A stretch of DNA of 64,000 nucleotides from Takakia lepidozioides (Eukaryota; Streptophyta; Takakiopsida; Takakiales; Takakiaceae), in the NCBI GenBank assembly GCA_030704615.1, contig CM060734.1, forward strand, positions 26,722,001 to 26,786,000, in the 5' to 3' direction. Below the pieces are notes generated by a model. That model was not told where the DNA came from and searched no databases. It saw only the letters and a program-made list of their open reading frames with translations. Made by a program: the position numbers and the translations under genes. The stretch's first letter is position 1; every line of letters begins with the position of its first letter. Below, in pieces: positions 22,440-33,660 of this stretch.

Positions 22440-23095
22440 GATTGGTACCACTTTTGTGGTGATACATTAAAAACTTTAAGTGGTTTGTGCACCTGTGACA
22501 GACTTTGAAAAACAGACAAGTGTCCAGACCATTGTAGGATGATGCTATTGAACAAATGGTTCCAACAATAAGCTTTATTCTGAATCTGAAACATATTCGT
22601 CACCCTCTGAATCATTTTCCTCAACTGGAATAGCGGTTGGTTATACAAATGCCGCTTAAATGCAGGTAGCCAACATAGCCAGGTCTTCAGTCTCTCATGT
22701 TAGTTCTAGAATGTTAGGTGGTTAAAGACACCTCAGTGATTCGTACCACTTGGACAGTGGTACATAGTGAGTGGTTAAATACACCGCAGTGATTGGTATC
22801 ACTTGGACGGTGGTAGATTGTGAGTGGTTAAAGACATCTCAGTGATTGGTACCACTATTGTGGTGATACATGAAAATGTTTAAGTGGTTTGTGCACCTGT
22901 AGCATACTTAAAAAAACATACAAGTGTCCAAATCATTGTAGGATGATGCTATTGAACAGATGGTTCCAAACAATCAACTTTATTCTGAATCTGAATCACA
23001 ATATTCATTATCTGAAGCACTTTCCTCAACTGGAACAATGTTTGGTCATACAAAACTAGCTTGAAATATGGTAGCCAACATAGCCAACTCTTCTC
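22440..23095. repeat. Tandem duplication of about 250 bp, period about 406 bp
   Basis: 22440-22690 and 22847-23095 match closely, sharing GATACAT, AAGTGGTTTGTGCACCTGT, ATTGTAGGATGATGCTATTG and TAGCCAACATAGCCA. The duplicated part covers the C-terminal codons of the transposase remnant and its 3' flank. Confidence 0.85.
22575..22690 (-). pseudogene. Transposase C-terminus, duplicated copy
   Basis: The minus strand reads EDLAMLAT, then two stops, then AIPVEENDSEGDEYVSDSE and a stop at 22575-22577. The acidic tail matches the second copy at 22980-23205. Confidence 0.5.
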
Positions 23096-23205
23096 CACTT
23101 AGAGACGTGGCACCATCTAATGACCTAGGTATGGGCTGATCTGATAAGGTAGAGGGTGCCCATAGACCATCAAAATTTGCATTTTCTCCAATGTCCAAAC
23201 TTCAA
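22980..23205 (-). pseudogene. Transposase-like C-terminal exon of the CACTA element
   Basis: An open frame from 23205 reads LDIGENANFDGLWAPS, LDGATSLSGEELAMLATIF and QASFV, a TGA at 23046-23048, then PNIVPVEESASDNEYCDSDSE and a stop at 22980-22982. Conservation of the acidic tail between the two tandem copies supports coding. I cannot name a domain; the call rests on its place inside a CACTA-type element. Confidence 0.5.
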
Positions 23206-23329
23206 CGATGAATTTTAGAATGAAAATAAATTAAGCCAGTTCCAAAAATACAAAATTTCCAAATAATTGAACTCATTACAAGGCTTGAAAATAGTTGTTT
23301 ACATTTCATTCAAAAAAATTATATGTCAC

Positions 23330-23405
23330 ATCTAGTAGATAAGCCTGATAATTTGTGAGCTGTAGCTCCTAGGTGTTTCTTTGTATATTTATTTAAAAAA
23401 AAAAG
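23330..23405 (+). mobile_element. 3' fragment of a SINE (SINE-B) with A-rich tail
   Basis: AATTTGTGAGCTGTAGCTCC and TAGGTGTTTC followed by TATTTATTTAAAAAAAAAAG match the 3' end of the fuller SINE at 62583-62790 (TGTGAGCTGTCGCTCCCAGG). The tRNA-like head is absent. Confidence 0.65.
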
Positions 23406-23477
23406 ATAATCTAATATACTTGGAAAAATCTATAGACTTTTTGCAAGAGCCCAAAAATGAGGTGTAGGTGGGTAGTA

Positions 23478-23935
23478 GAGAGAGAGAGAGAGAAGACTCC
23501 GGCTGGGGCCGGCGTAACTAAGAGCCACTTCGCCTCACGGCTACTGCCCCCTTTCGAGGGTGGGCCCTATAAATAACGCGGTGTCCAGGGGACACCAGTA
23601 ACCTAGGGATAGAGGTATGTGAGGTGCGCAGGGTACCCCGGGACCCCGCATATACAGGGAGCCGTGGGAGTTTAGGGTGCCATGGGGGGATTGGATTAGT
23701 TGTCTCTTGTTCGTAATGATAGCTGCAAAGTATCGAAGGGCCGTGAGATGTATGGCCTTAAAACATTTATGGATATGAGATGTCGGGAGGTGGAAGTTGT
23801 CGTGTAAGGCAGCTATGCTGGCGTTGTGGATACCGCCTCGAGTGCCGGCCGAGATAACAGATAGGGGGCTTGTATTCCAACCCCTTCGACGGAGGGCAAG
23901 GATGAGAGGTGCGTACTTTTGTCGTTTCTCTAGAA
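23478..23935 (-). mobile_element. LINE 3' untranslated region and (CT)n tail (copy G)
   Basis: Downstream of ORF2 on the minus strand, a 450-bp non-coding stretch ends in a run that reads (CT)n on the minus strand (23478-23494). The last 100 bp include GGCAGTAGCC, AGTTACGCC and a GGAGTC next to the CT run. The first two also occur in the 3' half of SINE-A. Confidence 0.6.
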
Positions 23936-25830
23936 TTGAGGAAGCGGGGTACCGATCGTGACAAAATGTGAATTCGATAAAGTATATAGTGATATGTGGG
24001 GATGGGGAGGTAGGTGGTGGTTTGTTAATGTGTAGTCCATGAACAAGCAGTTAGGGCATAGTCTAGCAGGGCAGGTGCAGGGGGGGCCTCTACATGTGCA
24101 AGGGAGTAGCCACAGGGGGACAGTGTGGTCTGGGGGTTTGCCTTGGTAGGTGCCAACATTAATTAGTGAGAACCAGCGGGTTTCGGATCTCTGCATGAGG
24201 AGCTTGTGTATGTGCCAGACCGCGTGGTTATGGCGAGTTATATGAAGACCATGAATAACCGGGTGGGTGCATTGACTGAGGAGGTGCGGCCAGGTGTCAC
24301 GAACCTGATGGGTGTGTAAATATAGAGGGCAGTATGGTGATGGAAAAAGGCGCAGCCAGAAGATGTGTTTGCGTTGATGACCCATATATTGTGCGTAGCG
24401 GAATTTAAGTGTTTGCTTTATTTGAGCATCAGTTGCAGCCGTGGAGTGCCAAAAATAATTGGAGAGTTTGTGATGGAGTGTTGTGGATAGAGTCCATTTT
24501 TTAATGTGTATTTTAGTGTGGCTCATAGAAGTTCGAGCTTGTTGGGTGGCTTCCTTAGTGAGAGTGGTGAGGAGGTTAGGCTTAGGGTCCGGTGGGTTGG
24601 GGATCGGATGGATCAGCCAGAATGGATGGGTGTGTGCTATGTGTATAGGGTCATTGGTGGGTTCCTCTGAGGGCTCGAGAGCACCGTTTTGAGCGAGTAG
24701 GTCAGCTGCCTCATTTCCAGTGATACTGTGTGAGCGGACTTTTAAAACGTGGATGGGTTGATCTATGGCAACTGCTAGGTTGGCTATGACGGCGATGAGA
24801 TTCCAATCAGGATGGTGGTGATGTGAGGAGGGGCAAGCAAGGTGGTTACGTATAAGGAAGAGCGATGTAAGACTGTCAGTGAAGATATAGTGGGGGGGGG
24901 GGGGGGGGGGAGGAGGGCAGATGGGAGAGGGCTAGTATGGCCATAGCTCCGCGCGGAGTATGGTGGCCGGACCGGGGAGCCTGGCGGCTGTGCCCTGGTC
25001 CGAAGCAGCATGAAAAACGCCATATCTGGCATTAAGTCCTGTTTGGGAACCGTCAGTAAAGTGTGAGTGAAGCGGGGGATATTTGAGGGGCAAAGGTTGT
25101 TGAAATGGCGGGGGGAAGTCGGGTGTAACTGAGGGGGCGGTAGGGGGGTGTGGCGGCGCTTTAATCCATGACTTGCTGAGGTTGATTTTGGTTGCATGGG
25201 TGGGGATTGTCTGGCAAGCGTTGGTGGGTAAGTATGAGTATGGTGGTGGATGACGGGGAGGCGTGTGCCGCAAAACATGCCCATTGAAGGGCTTCTTGAG
25301 AGTGGAGTCCCGGGGGGGGGGGGGGGCTAGTCCCCCGCCAGACCATGTGTGTTGGGTGGCAGAGCCTGAGGCCCCGAAGATGCAGTCTCTAGGGTGAGGA
25401 CTGGCGAATGATGTGAGGCTCATAGGACAAGTAAGCGGGTTGGAGTAATAAGCGTGGGTGAGTTGGAAGGAGGTGATGAGGAGGGCGAGTATATCCTGAG
25501 GTAGAACACTGTGGGCATAGGCTTGGGAGAGTTTGGTTAGAGATCGTGGCTTTTTGGGAGGGGTGTCCCGAGGGTAGCGGTCAAGAAGTAACATATCTCG
25601 GTAGCAAGTCCTGCCGAGGCGGGTGTAATTGATTGGGGGCGAGGGTTTGGGAGGAATATTGGGCCCACAGCCAAGCGACTCTATCATTGGGAATGAGGCC
25701 AAGAAAGCAACCGTTGGTAGTGTAAATGGAAGACAGTCGGGTGCCGGTAATTATGGCAGATAGGTCCCTAAGAATGTCTTTATCTGGGTTACATTCAGCG
25801 ATGTCAATTTTAATATGAGTGGCAGGCAAT
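23936..25830 (-). pseudogene. LINE ORF2, RNase H and C-terminal domain (copy G)
   Basis: Minus-strand frames give HFTDGSQTGLNARYGVF (first Asp of RNase H), ATILRAELWPY (Glu), FTDSLTSLFLIRNHLA (Asp) and LKVRSHSITGNEAADLLAQ (last Asp with the usual GNE-AD motif). After this a His/Cys-rich end (WPHLLSQCTHPVIHG, CPARLCPNCLF) could be a zinc-binding tail. Frames change at poly-G runs (24895-24910, 25311-25325). RNase H removes RNA from the hybrid during target-primed reverse transcription. Its presence after RT fits plant-type L1 or I-like LINEs. Confidence 0.82.
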
Positions 25831-26399
25831 GGCCTAGATACATGTCGGGTGTCTTGGGTCTGGGTTTGGGAGATGTGTTGTAGATGTGTGTGTGTGAGAT
25901 AGGTGGTGTTGGTACGTTTATAGAAGGCAGTAAGAAGGGTGAGGTTGTGGTCAGGGTCGCAGTCATCATGCGAGCCAAAGAGGTCATCCTCAATTTGCCA
26001 AGTGTTGTCGTCGTGTGGGAAGCCCGCCCATTTGCAGAGGTAATATGTGTCTAAACAGGTGGCACCAAATGAGTCTATGGAAGCCTAGGATTTGATACCA
26101 AGGATGGCTTCAATGATAAAGGCATTTGGGTTGGTGGGGTGAGTGGGGGGAGGGTGGGGTAGGGTGGTGAGGACCAGGGGAGAATTTGGGGGTGAGGGGA
26201 GGTGGGTGTCTACCTCGGGAAGGGACCCGTTCGGGGATAGGGGTGGTGGTTGATGGTCGATGGATGGGGGTATGGTATCGGTGTCATATGAGGATTGAGG
26301 GGAGAGGTTGGTGGGTGGTGGGTTCGTGGGGGGTCATTGTGGTAGAGGCTCGGAGCCATTGGAAGATAGAGGGGGCCGGGGCAGACCTGAACATCGGGA

Positions 26400-27547
26400 G
26401 TAAATCTTGTGGATTGTGTGGGAATAGTCGGCACGGGAGATCGCACTCCAGGGTGCATGAGATAGATGGGTAGCAAAATAAGGTACGCAAGTAAAGGAGG
26501 AACCGACAGGTCTTAACAGTGGCTTTGGAGTATTTCAGAGTGAATTCGCGTGGGGTGATAAGCTTGGTGCCGGTGGCGGTGGTGAGTTAGGAAAGGTTAG
26601 TAATATGCTTCTCCTTGAAGTATTTGAGGATGTCTCTTTTCTGTCATGGGTGGGCCGCTTCAAATTGTGTTCAGAACGGACTAGAGGACCAGGAGATTTC
26701 TAATGGGGATACATTGTTAGGATATCTTGGCAGATCTGTTTGGAGGCTAATATCTGGGAGGGAGAATGGGGCAGCATGGAAGGCATACTGGATTTGTGGT
26801 TTTAGAACTGATTGGGTGATTGCTAGTTTGGGTCTGATGGGAATAGGGGATTTGAGAAGTGCCAAACTTTTGTTAGTGAGCTTGGTAAGTGTGGTAGATT
26901 TTTGAACGTTCCAATTGAGTGACGGGACAAGCTGTATACCTAAATATGTATAGGGTTCGTCTGGTCCTAAGAAGGGGAATGGGCTGTTTTGATATTGTAT
27001 GTAGAGTTTGCAATGGGATTCGATCGCGGCGCGGGTAAGCTTGATGTGATAGGTGGCTGCTGTGACTGCGCATTTGTGAAGGCTGAGTTCCATACCAGAC
27101 CATTGGTTAAAGCGAGACAATTTGTCAACTTGGCGGTTAAGGTGCTGGGGCTTATGGGCAAGGATGGCCAAGTCATCCGCGTATGCGGCAGCTGTGATTA
27201 CACTTTGGGAGGTTGTATTGGTAACCAAGATTACCTCGAGCAAACCACCGTAGTAGTGGTTCCAGAAAAATAATGAATAGGTAGGGGCTAAGGGTGTCAC
27301 CCTGTATAGTGCCGCGTAGTATAGGGATAGGAGGAGTAGAGCCATAGTATGAGTCAAAGTATTTTGTGGAGCTATCGGTATATATATCCCTGATAAGTTG
27401 GATAGAGTCTAGTGGGTACCCTAGGTCAGTCATAATTGCAAGGAGTCTGGCATGGTCTAAGGATCCAAATGCATTCTTAAAGTCAATGTATAGAAGGTAG
27501 ATGTCTTGCTTAGTGAGCTTGGCATCCTCCAAGGCTGAAAGTACATA
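26400..27547 (-). pseudogene. LINE ORF2, reverse transcriptase palm and thumb (copy G)
   Basis: From 27547: YVLSALEDAKLTKQDIYLLY, IDFKNAFGSLDHARLLAIM (first catalytic Asp), GTIQGDTLSPYLFIIFLEPL; after a frameshift near 27250, AAAYADDLAILAH (YADD) and SLHKCAVTAATYHIKL, then YTYLGIQLVPSLNW. These are blocks 3 to 8 of non-LTR RT. An in-frame TAG at 27548-27550 separates it from the upstream part; the codon was probably Gln. The thumb fades into broken frames below 26670. Confidence 0.92.
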
Positions 27548-29372
27548 CTAGATTTGTCTGGTTGTACTGCGAGTGGCACGGAATCCTTCTTGGGGGTCGC
27601 TGAGAATGCGATGTTGTTCACCGTAGTTGGATAACATTGTGGTTAGCATGCTTGTGAAAAGTTTGTAGATGGTGTTAGCCAGGGCTATAGGGCGGGAATT
27701 GCCAAGGTCCGTAGGGTCCCCCTTCTTGAATAGTAATATGGTACGACTATGTTTCCAAGAGCGTGGTATTCGTTTCAGTTGATAGCAAAGTTTGAAGAAT
27801 TTGAAGAGAAGAAGATGGAGCTGAGGCTCTAGGGATTGGAGGATTGCGTTTGGGATGAGGTCCAGGCTAGGGGCTTTGGATTTAGATAGGGCTTTGAGGC
27901 AGGATTCGTAGAGGTCGATTGTGAAGAGGTCATGGATGCGGTCAAAGGGGGAGCCGCGTCGGTCCAGTGTAAATCCATCTAGGTCGTGCCATGGGTAGTG
28001 TTTGACTTTACACATGCAGGTTTGGTTTTGATGAGATGGGTGTAGACAGTTAGTGGTGGTAGGCGTGTATGAGGTTGAGGCTTGGATCCAAATTTCGGTT
28101 TTGATGTCCGTAGGGTTGGATAGAAGATGTCCATGTCGGTGCTTGAGGCAATCAATGGGCGGGTTTATTGCAGGGTTGAAGATGGCTTTATGAGCTTTTT
28201 TGGGATGGTCATGTATTGTTGATTGAAGGAGGTGACGATTTTTTTGTGATTTTTTTAGGCTTTTTGTTTGGTTATCCGATAGGCAGCTTTTTTGGAGTCC
28301 CTCCCAAGTTTGGATAGGGCAGCAGCCCACATAGGTACAGAGGCAGGGTCCACTAGGGGGGGGCATGAGGGTGCGACATGCAGGGATGTTGTTTAGGCTG
28401 CTGATGCGTGGGTCAGATCGCCAGTTATTGTATGGTAGGGGCAATGAGGTGTTGGGTATGACGGTGAGGGCACGACGCACAGTGTGATAGATGTTCAGGT
28501 GGGAGTTCCATGCCCATTTTTGAGTTCGAGTGAGGCAACCGCCACTTTGTTTTGAGCGAGTAGTTTGGGGAATATCAGGGGGAGCAGAACATGTGGCAAG
28601 GACGCTAGTTGTCATTTCTTGTAGTAGGGAAGATAGTATGCGTTCGGCATCTAGCCAAGTGGTCTCAAGGGAATGCGATAAGTTGGTGTCATAGAGGCTG
28701 TGGGATAGTTGAAGCGTAAGGATGGAAGCCGTCGGGTGGAAGTGGTTGTGAAATGCATTGATGTTTTGTTGGTGTAGAGGGGAAAGAATCCGAGGTTGGA
28801 GGGTGGGGATTTGGGCCATTGGGATTGGTCGGATGGGGATGAGAGATGGGGGAAGGGTGATGGAGACTGGGTAATGGTCTGAGTTGCACAAACTATCAAT
28901 GTGTATGTGACTTCGGAGGTAGGTAGGTATGCTATTGTGTGTGTGGAGGTAGAAACCGTCAATAAGGCTTAAGGATGAGTAGTTGAGGCTTCCTTGCCTT
29001 GAGTAGTGGTAATCTGATGGGATATATGAGAATCTGTGTTGTTGTATGAACTTGGCCCATTCATGGTCAATGGGGGAAGGGGGTTTTGGAAGGCCATTAA
29101 ATGTATGTCCGAGTAGGGCAATGTCCCGGTTAAAGTCACCGGCTAGTATACAATGGCTGTTCAGATTTTCGGGATGCGAGACAGTGTTGGAGATAGTTAG
29201 CAAGATATCTGGTATGAGCCCTAGGTCATCTGTATGGGATGACATGTATAAGTGAATTAATGTAATGGGGGTGACTGGCAGGAGATGGAGTTGTATGATT
29301 TGTAAATGGGAGCGGAGGGGGATAGACACAGGTGGTGTGGGGGGAGTGATGGGATTTAAGGATACCGGAGTG
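27548..29372 (-). pseudogene. LINE ORF2, endonuclease and RT fingers (copy G)
   Basis: A 593-residue open frame. The start covers the middle and end of an apurinic-type endonuclease: ILAGDFNRDI, SLSLIDGFYL and CNSDHYPVSITLP (SDHYP catalytic His). A linker follows, with NNWRSDPRISSLNN, and then the RT entry: FFKLCYQLKRIPRSWKHSRT, LFKKGDPTDLGNSRPIALAN, GFRATRSTTRQI. The endonuclease lacks its first 100 or so residues because LINE sequence stops at 29372, where the LTR of the methyltransferase retrotransposon begins. The family nicks target DNA and primes reverse transcription from the nick. Copy C at 35206-37866 is probably the missing upstream half. Confidence 0.92.
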
Positions 29373-29760
29373 TGTCAAGTTATTTGACCACTAGTGTGAA
29401 ACTTGCTAGGAAATAGTTAGTTTTGATATATTGACATTTGGGATTGACCCAAGTGTCAATCCAGGGGCCAATATATGTTTGGGCACTTGGCGTTGTTATC
29501 TTCACGGCAGATCGCGGTGGGCTCATCTTTCTCGAGTTGAGCCTCACCGCGTCTAGCTATGGCGCCATAGTGTCGAGTCCCCATGGCGTGGGGTGCACTT
29601 GGCTCGACTTAATATATGAGTGATGTTTTCATGTGCAAGTATGTGAGTTTGAGAGAGCTTGTGTGCTTGTATCATTTCTTTCTTTATCACTCGAGAAAGA
29701 TCAGCTCGAGTTTGTGAGTGCCAGGTTCGAGTTATAAGTTGTAGCACTTGTGTTTTCAGA
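29373..29760 (+). repeat. 5' LTR of methyltransferase-gypsy element, copy 1 (right edge uncertain)
   Basis: It starts TGTCAAG at the LINE junction; copy 2 starts TGTCATG at 45458. The two share AAATAGTTA, ATTGGGATT-like and GCTCGACTTA-TATA blocks in order, although overall identity is low. No standard tRNA primer site was recognised, so the LTR end is a guess. No 3' LTR is present. Confidence 0.55.
29610..29617 (+). promoter_or_regulatory. LTR TATA-like element
   Basis: TTAATATATG follows GGCTCGAC. Copy 2 has GGCTTGACTTATATAAC at the matching place (45749-45765). Conservation between diverged LTRs supports a promoter role. Confidence 0.5.
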
Positions 29761-31670
29761 TCATGAGAAGCGGTTCAGCCTAGAGTGCAAGGATCCGTGC
29801 ATGAGCCTATCCAAAGCGGATAGAGTAGAGTGCAACAAAGGCAAACATGTTCAGGTTTGCAATGGATAGAGAGGCGGGGGTAGCATATGTGAAGAGCGGC
29901 GTTGCATAGCTCAACGCTATGGCAACCAAGTTTGGGCTTCTAGTGTGAAGCAGAGGAGATGCTGGCCACGAGTGGCGAACTGGTGGTCGTCTTCTTCAGC
30001 TGCAGGCCGAGTTAAGGAGCTGCAGAAATGTGGGCTGCGCATGGGAAGCTAGCATGTTGCAGGTTGGAGATGATATAATCAGTTCCAGGTATCTCTGCTC
30101 GAAACTAGTTGTTGCGGGTAGATGAGGAGCAGCCGAATAGTGGAGCTGCAAGGGGATGCATCGCAGCCTGTTGGGAGCTTCAGCTCCAAGCTCATGAGGA
30201 GGTATGAGTGAAGAGAGGGGGCTGGTCCCTCTTGTGTGCAAATCAGTGCACTTGTGAAGCATGTGCTTGAGTTGGAAGTTTTAATCTGAAACTCTAGCAC
30301 GGTGAGGGCTCTTGGACATCGAACGATGGGTTCACCCTTTGAATCAATTTCGATTGACCTGATACTCCACACGTACCTCTGACAAGGTATGGGGCTGGAA
30401 GGGCAGCAACAAGGCGTCCTAGAGCCAGGGAATGTGCCGTAGAACTGCAGGTACACCAAGGTTGAAAAGGTGTGTATTTTCAGATTTGTTTTTGTGAGCT
30501 TCATGAAGAAAAAAGAGCTTGTTGGGCAGCATATAGCTTGCTGGTTGAGTTAGGATGCCTCTGGTGGGTCGTGAGAGCACAAGAGAGCATGGCAGCAGTC
30601 TGGTGGCTTCGCAGAAGCCATAGCTCGGCGGCAGCACGTGCAGGAGCAAACCCCAGCTCGGGGAGAGCTCGGGAACGCGTGGGAACGCCTCGGGAATGCA
30701 TGAGAACTCATGGGGAGTTCCAGGGAGCGTAGGGAACAGTGGCTGTGATGGGCCGTGGGGGCGGTATCACGAGATACCACGAGCCCAGGCCGTGACTGTT
30801 GACCGTGACCATTGACCGTGACCGTGGAAAGCCGTGGTGCGGACACCACGGGTGGGCATGGTGACCAGATGTGGGGGATGGGCGGCCATGAAGGCTCGTG
30901 GGCGTGGTACCACGGGGTATCACGAGGCAGCCAAAAAAATAAATAAATAAATAAATTTCACTCGTTTCGTGGGACCTTGATGGGGAGGCTGGGCTCTGAA
31001 GAACAATGGTTTTGAGCTAGCTGATCCGGCAGAAAAGTCGAAATTGCCTCCCTGTTGCATTTTAACAAAGGAGATTACTTCCCTGTAGGTAATCTTTTCG
31101 GGTTTTCAGCCCAATTCTTAACTATGGGGGAGACCAGCCTGCAGGTAATTCCTTTGGACAGAATGTTGTTGGGGCCTATATGTACCTCTATTTGCTCCAT
31201 TTTTGAACCTTCAGTGAATGGCGTGGTTTCCTGAGGTGGTTCCATTATGAGGGATGGCTGGTGGACGTAAGGAGGCACTGGCAGACCCTGTGGAGGCTTG
31301 CATGGGGCCTTCGAGGCCAAGTTTCATGAGCTCGTGGAGGGCGGTTTGAGGAGTGTGTACAGGATGCTCTCATGGTCATGCAAATGAGAGAAGAGAGGAA
31401 AAAAGAGGGTGTGGGGATATGAGCGTGCTGGGGATAGGCATTGCTTTAGCTTCCCTTCCTCATAGCTTCCCACCTTCTCTGTAGGCCGAGACCTTTCCGT
31501 AGGTGGAAGCAAGAGTCAGTCCAGGTTTAGGCTGGGGTGTCCTTGCAGGAGCAACACAGAGTTGTTTTTGGTGGGGGGGAGTTGTTGTTTTCATTCTTGT
31601 GTTTGGACCCCATCCACACCTGCGTGCTTGATTGTGCGCCATGCTAGTTTTGTGTGGGCGCTTGATTTTA
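29761..31670 (+). other. Long leader of the methyltransferase-gypsy element, copy 1
   Basis: Non-coding. It shares with copy 2 a GGGAACGCGTGGGAACGC block (30670 / 46540), a purine/pyrimidine segment with TTCCGTAG and GGAGGCAA-like words, and a closing TGCTTGATTGTGCG and GCTTTTATAGGTGGTTG block (31625-31680 / 48117-48175). A PuPy-rich GTATCACGAGATACCACGAG dyad lies at 30763. The leader is almost 2 kb, unusually long for gypsy elements. Confidence 0.6.
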
Positions 31671-31959
31671 TAGGTGGTTGACTTGGGCTTGATCGCTGAT
31701 CCAACCCTAGAGCATGCTGTCGATGGTGAGACTGGGTTGATGACCAGTCAGACCATCTTTGTTTCTCATGTGGTGAGATTGGAGGTGATGACCAGCCAAC
31801 CATGGGAGTGCCTACGGTGGATGCAGGTGCAGGTGCAGGCTATGTTAGGAACCCTAGTATTCCAAACCATAAGCACGCATCAGGTTCTCTACCCGGATAC
31901 CTGTGGAGAGGGGGTTAGAAACAGGTTCATGGACGCGGTTGAAGTGTCAGTTGTCAACA

Positions 31960-33480
31960 CGGAGGTGCCACTAGTGTGGGGAAAGTGCGGTACAAGCACT
32001 AGCGATACTAGCGGGTATACGAGACGAGGTGTGCGGTTTAGGCCACCTTCACCTCTTGTGTTTTCTACGGAAGGTTCTGGTTCGGATTGTGAATCAGGAG
32101 GACTCACACCGGCGGCGCCAGTTGTTTCCTTGCCATTGTTGTGGCAATGGAGGAAATGTATGGAGCTACGAAGTTACTCTGGGGCGGTGGGCACCATTGA
32201 GTGGATGATTTCATTCAAGAGTTTGATAGTTGGTGTGACTTGCAACAAATGCGCAATCCACAACTATTTACGCCTTTCATGGCATGGAAGGGGCTGTTTC
32301 AGCACCTTGAGGGGCCGCCCATAGATGATTACCATGAGTTTAGGCGGGGGCACGATGTTGAGATCGAGGAGTGGAGGATGCATTGGTCACCAGACTATGT
32401 CTCCATCACTAGAGGCACAAGGGCAGCAGCCACACCGGCAGCTGCAACAACAGCTTCCATACGCAGTAGTGGGACTAGTGGTAAAGCAACTACGACATCC
32501 ACCCAAGCTACTGCTGCACCAGCACCAGTGGCTATGCCTGCCTTCAACTCTGTTGTGGAAGTTCTTCGAAGAGTTGAAGAAAAACTACCAGGGGTGAGGA
32601 CAGAGAAGTTGAGGAGCTTGCAAGAGTTCCAATGGAAGCCTACTGAGAGCTTAAGGGAGGCTTTCACTCGCATGAGGTGCTTGATCAATGTACCCCAAGG
32701 GGTTACGGAAGCTCAGGCAGTCCAATTCTGGTACGGGATATTGGACAAGGAATTGAAGAGAAGGGTGCGGGATGCAACTCTCCTACAAGCGGCCCAACCC
32801 ACCTTAGCAATGTGTTTTTGCTGGCAGAGCGGATAGAGCTCAACATGGTGGAGAACGAGTGGTTCATGGGTGGGATTTGTTAAGGAGACACCACGGGGTA
32901 GTGGTGCTCTTAGCCAGCCACTACCTCAACAGGCTCAAAGCAACAAGGGGGCTCAGGTGAAGCCCAGGGAAGGACAGAGAGGACCTCAGATGCAGGGGTC
33001 TCTCCCTTCATTTGTAAGCCAACAACGGGCGGATGTGGTGTGTTGGACATGTGGAGGACCCCATGTTAAGAAGGATTGCCCAGAGGGAGGCAAGAGGCAA
33101 TGGTTGGCATCGGATAGCTTGCACAGTTGCAGTGTGGGCATTGTGGCAAGTACGGGCATGGAGAGGCCCAGTGCTATGGTTTGCATCCTGAGTTGGCGCC
33201 AAGGTCAGTTCCAAGGGAACAAGTGGTGGCGGGTGGCGAGGTGGAGCAGCCCAGAGGACGAGGACGAGGTGGCCAGGCACGAGGTGCAGGCCAAGGGCAA
33301 GCTCAACTTGGCCAGGGACGTGGAGGTCAGGGTGGTAACCAAGGCATGACAAACCGGCTTCAGCAGCTAGAGCAGAGGCTCGCTGCCATGGCTACAGCTC
33401 AGGTGGTACCGGCTCCAAGGCCGGATGGTCCACCTCCTACTCCTGAGGGAGGAGACATGGGAGGCATGGGATTCATGTGC
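31960..33480 (+). pseudogene. Gag of the methyltransferase-gypsy element, copy 1
   Basis: TSTSDTSGYTRRG and FRPPSP open the conserved region. Then come DDFIQEFDSWCDLQQM, FTPFMAWKGLFQHLEG, a Thr/Ala-rich linker, LREAFTRMRCLINVPQG and FWYGILDKELKRRVRDATL, followed by the knuckles CWTCGGPHVKKDC and CGHCGKYGHGEAQC and an RGG-like tail with GQGRGGQGG. Frames change at about 32200, 32830 and 33120, so no full protein can be made. Copy 2 (48455-49807) has all this in one frame. Gag packages the element RNA into particles. Confidence 0.85.
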
Positions 33481-33489
33481 GGGGCAACA

Positions 33490-33660
33490 CTACCACTAGT
33501 GAGGGTGCCATTGCCACTACCACTATGTATGGGCCACCACTTACCACTAGTGAATGGTGCCACTATCACTACCACTGTGGGTGGGGCACCACTACCACTA
33601 GTGCCAGACAACACTACCACTACCACTATGTGCGGGCAGGAGCACTACCACTAGGCAAGT
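33490..33660 (+). repeat. CACTAC-type repeat expansion after gag
   Basis: Some 20 copies of CACTAC, CACTAG and related hexamers, with a GGTGCCA spacer, interrupt the gag-protease region. Copy 2 lacks them at the same place (about 50010). Confidence 0.8.

Larger units (their letters stand above)
21893..23320 (-). mobile_element. CACTA-type DNA transposon remnant
   Basis: The left end reads CACTAGAAGAAAAACGCGG, the form of a CACTA terminal inverted repeat, preceded by TGA as a possible 3-bp duplication. The next 700 bp carry many AGTGGTT / AACCACT motifs in both orientations, like the subterminal repeats bound by CACTA transposases. A transposase-like C-terminus lies on the minus strand inside. 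The opposite terminus was not found, so the element is truncated on the right, near a SINE fragment. The class assignment rests on the terminus and the subterminal repeats. Confidence 0.7.
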
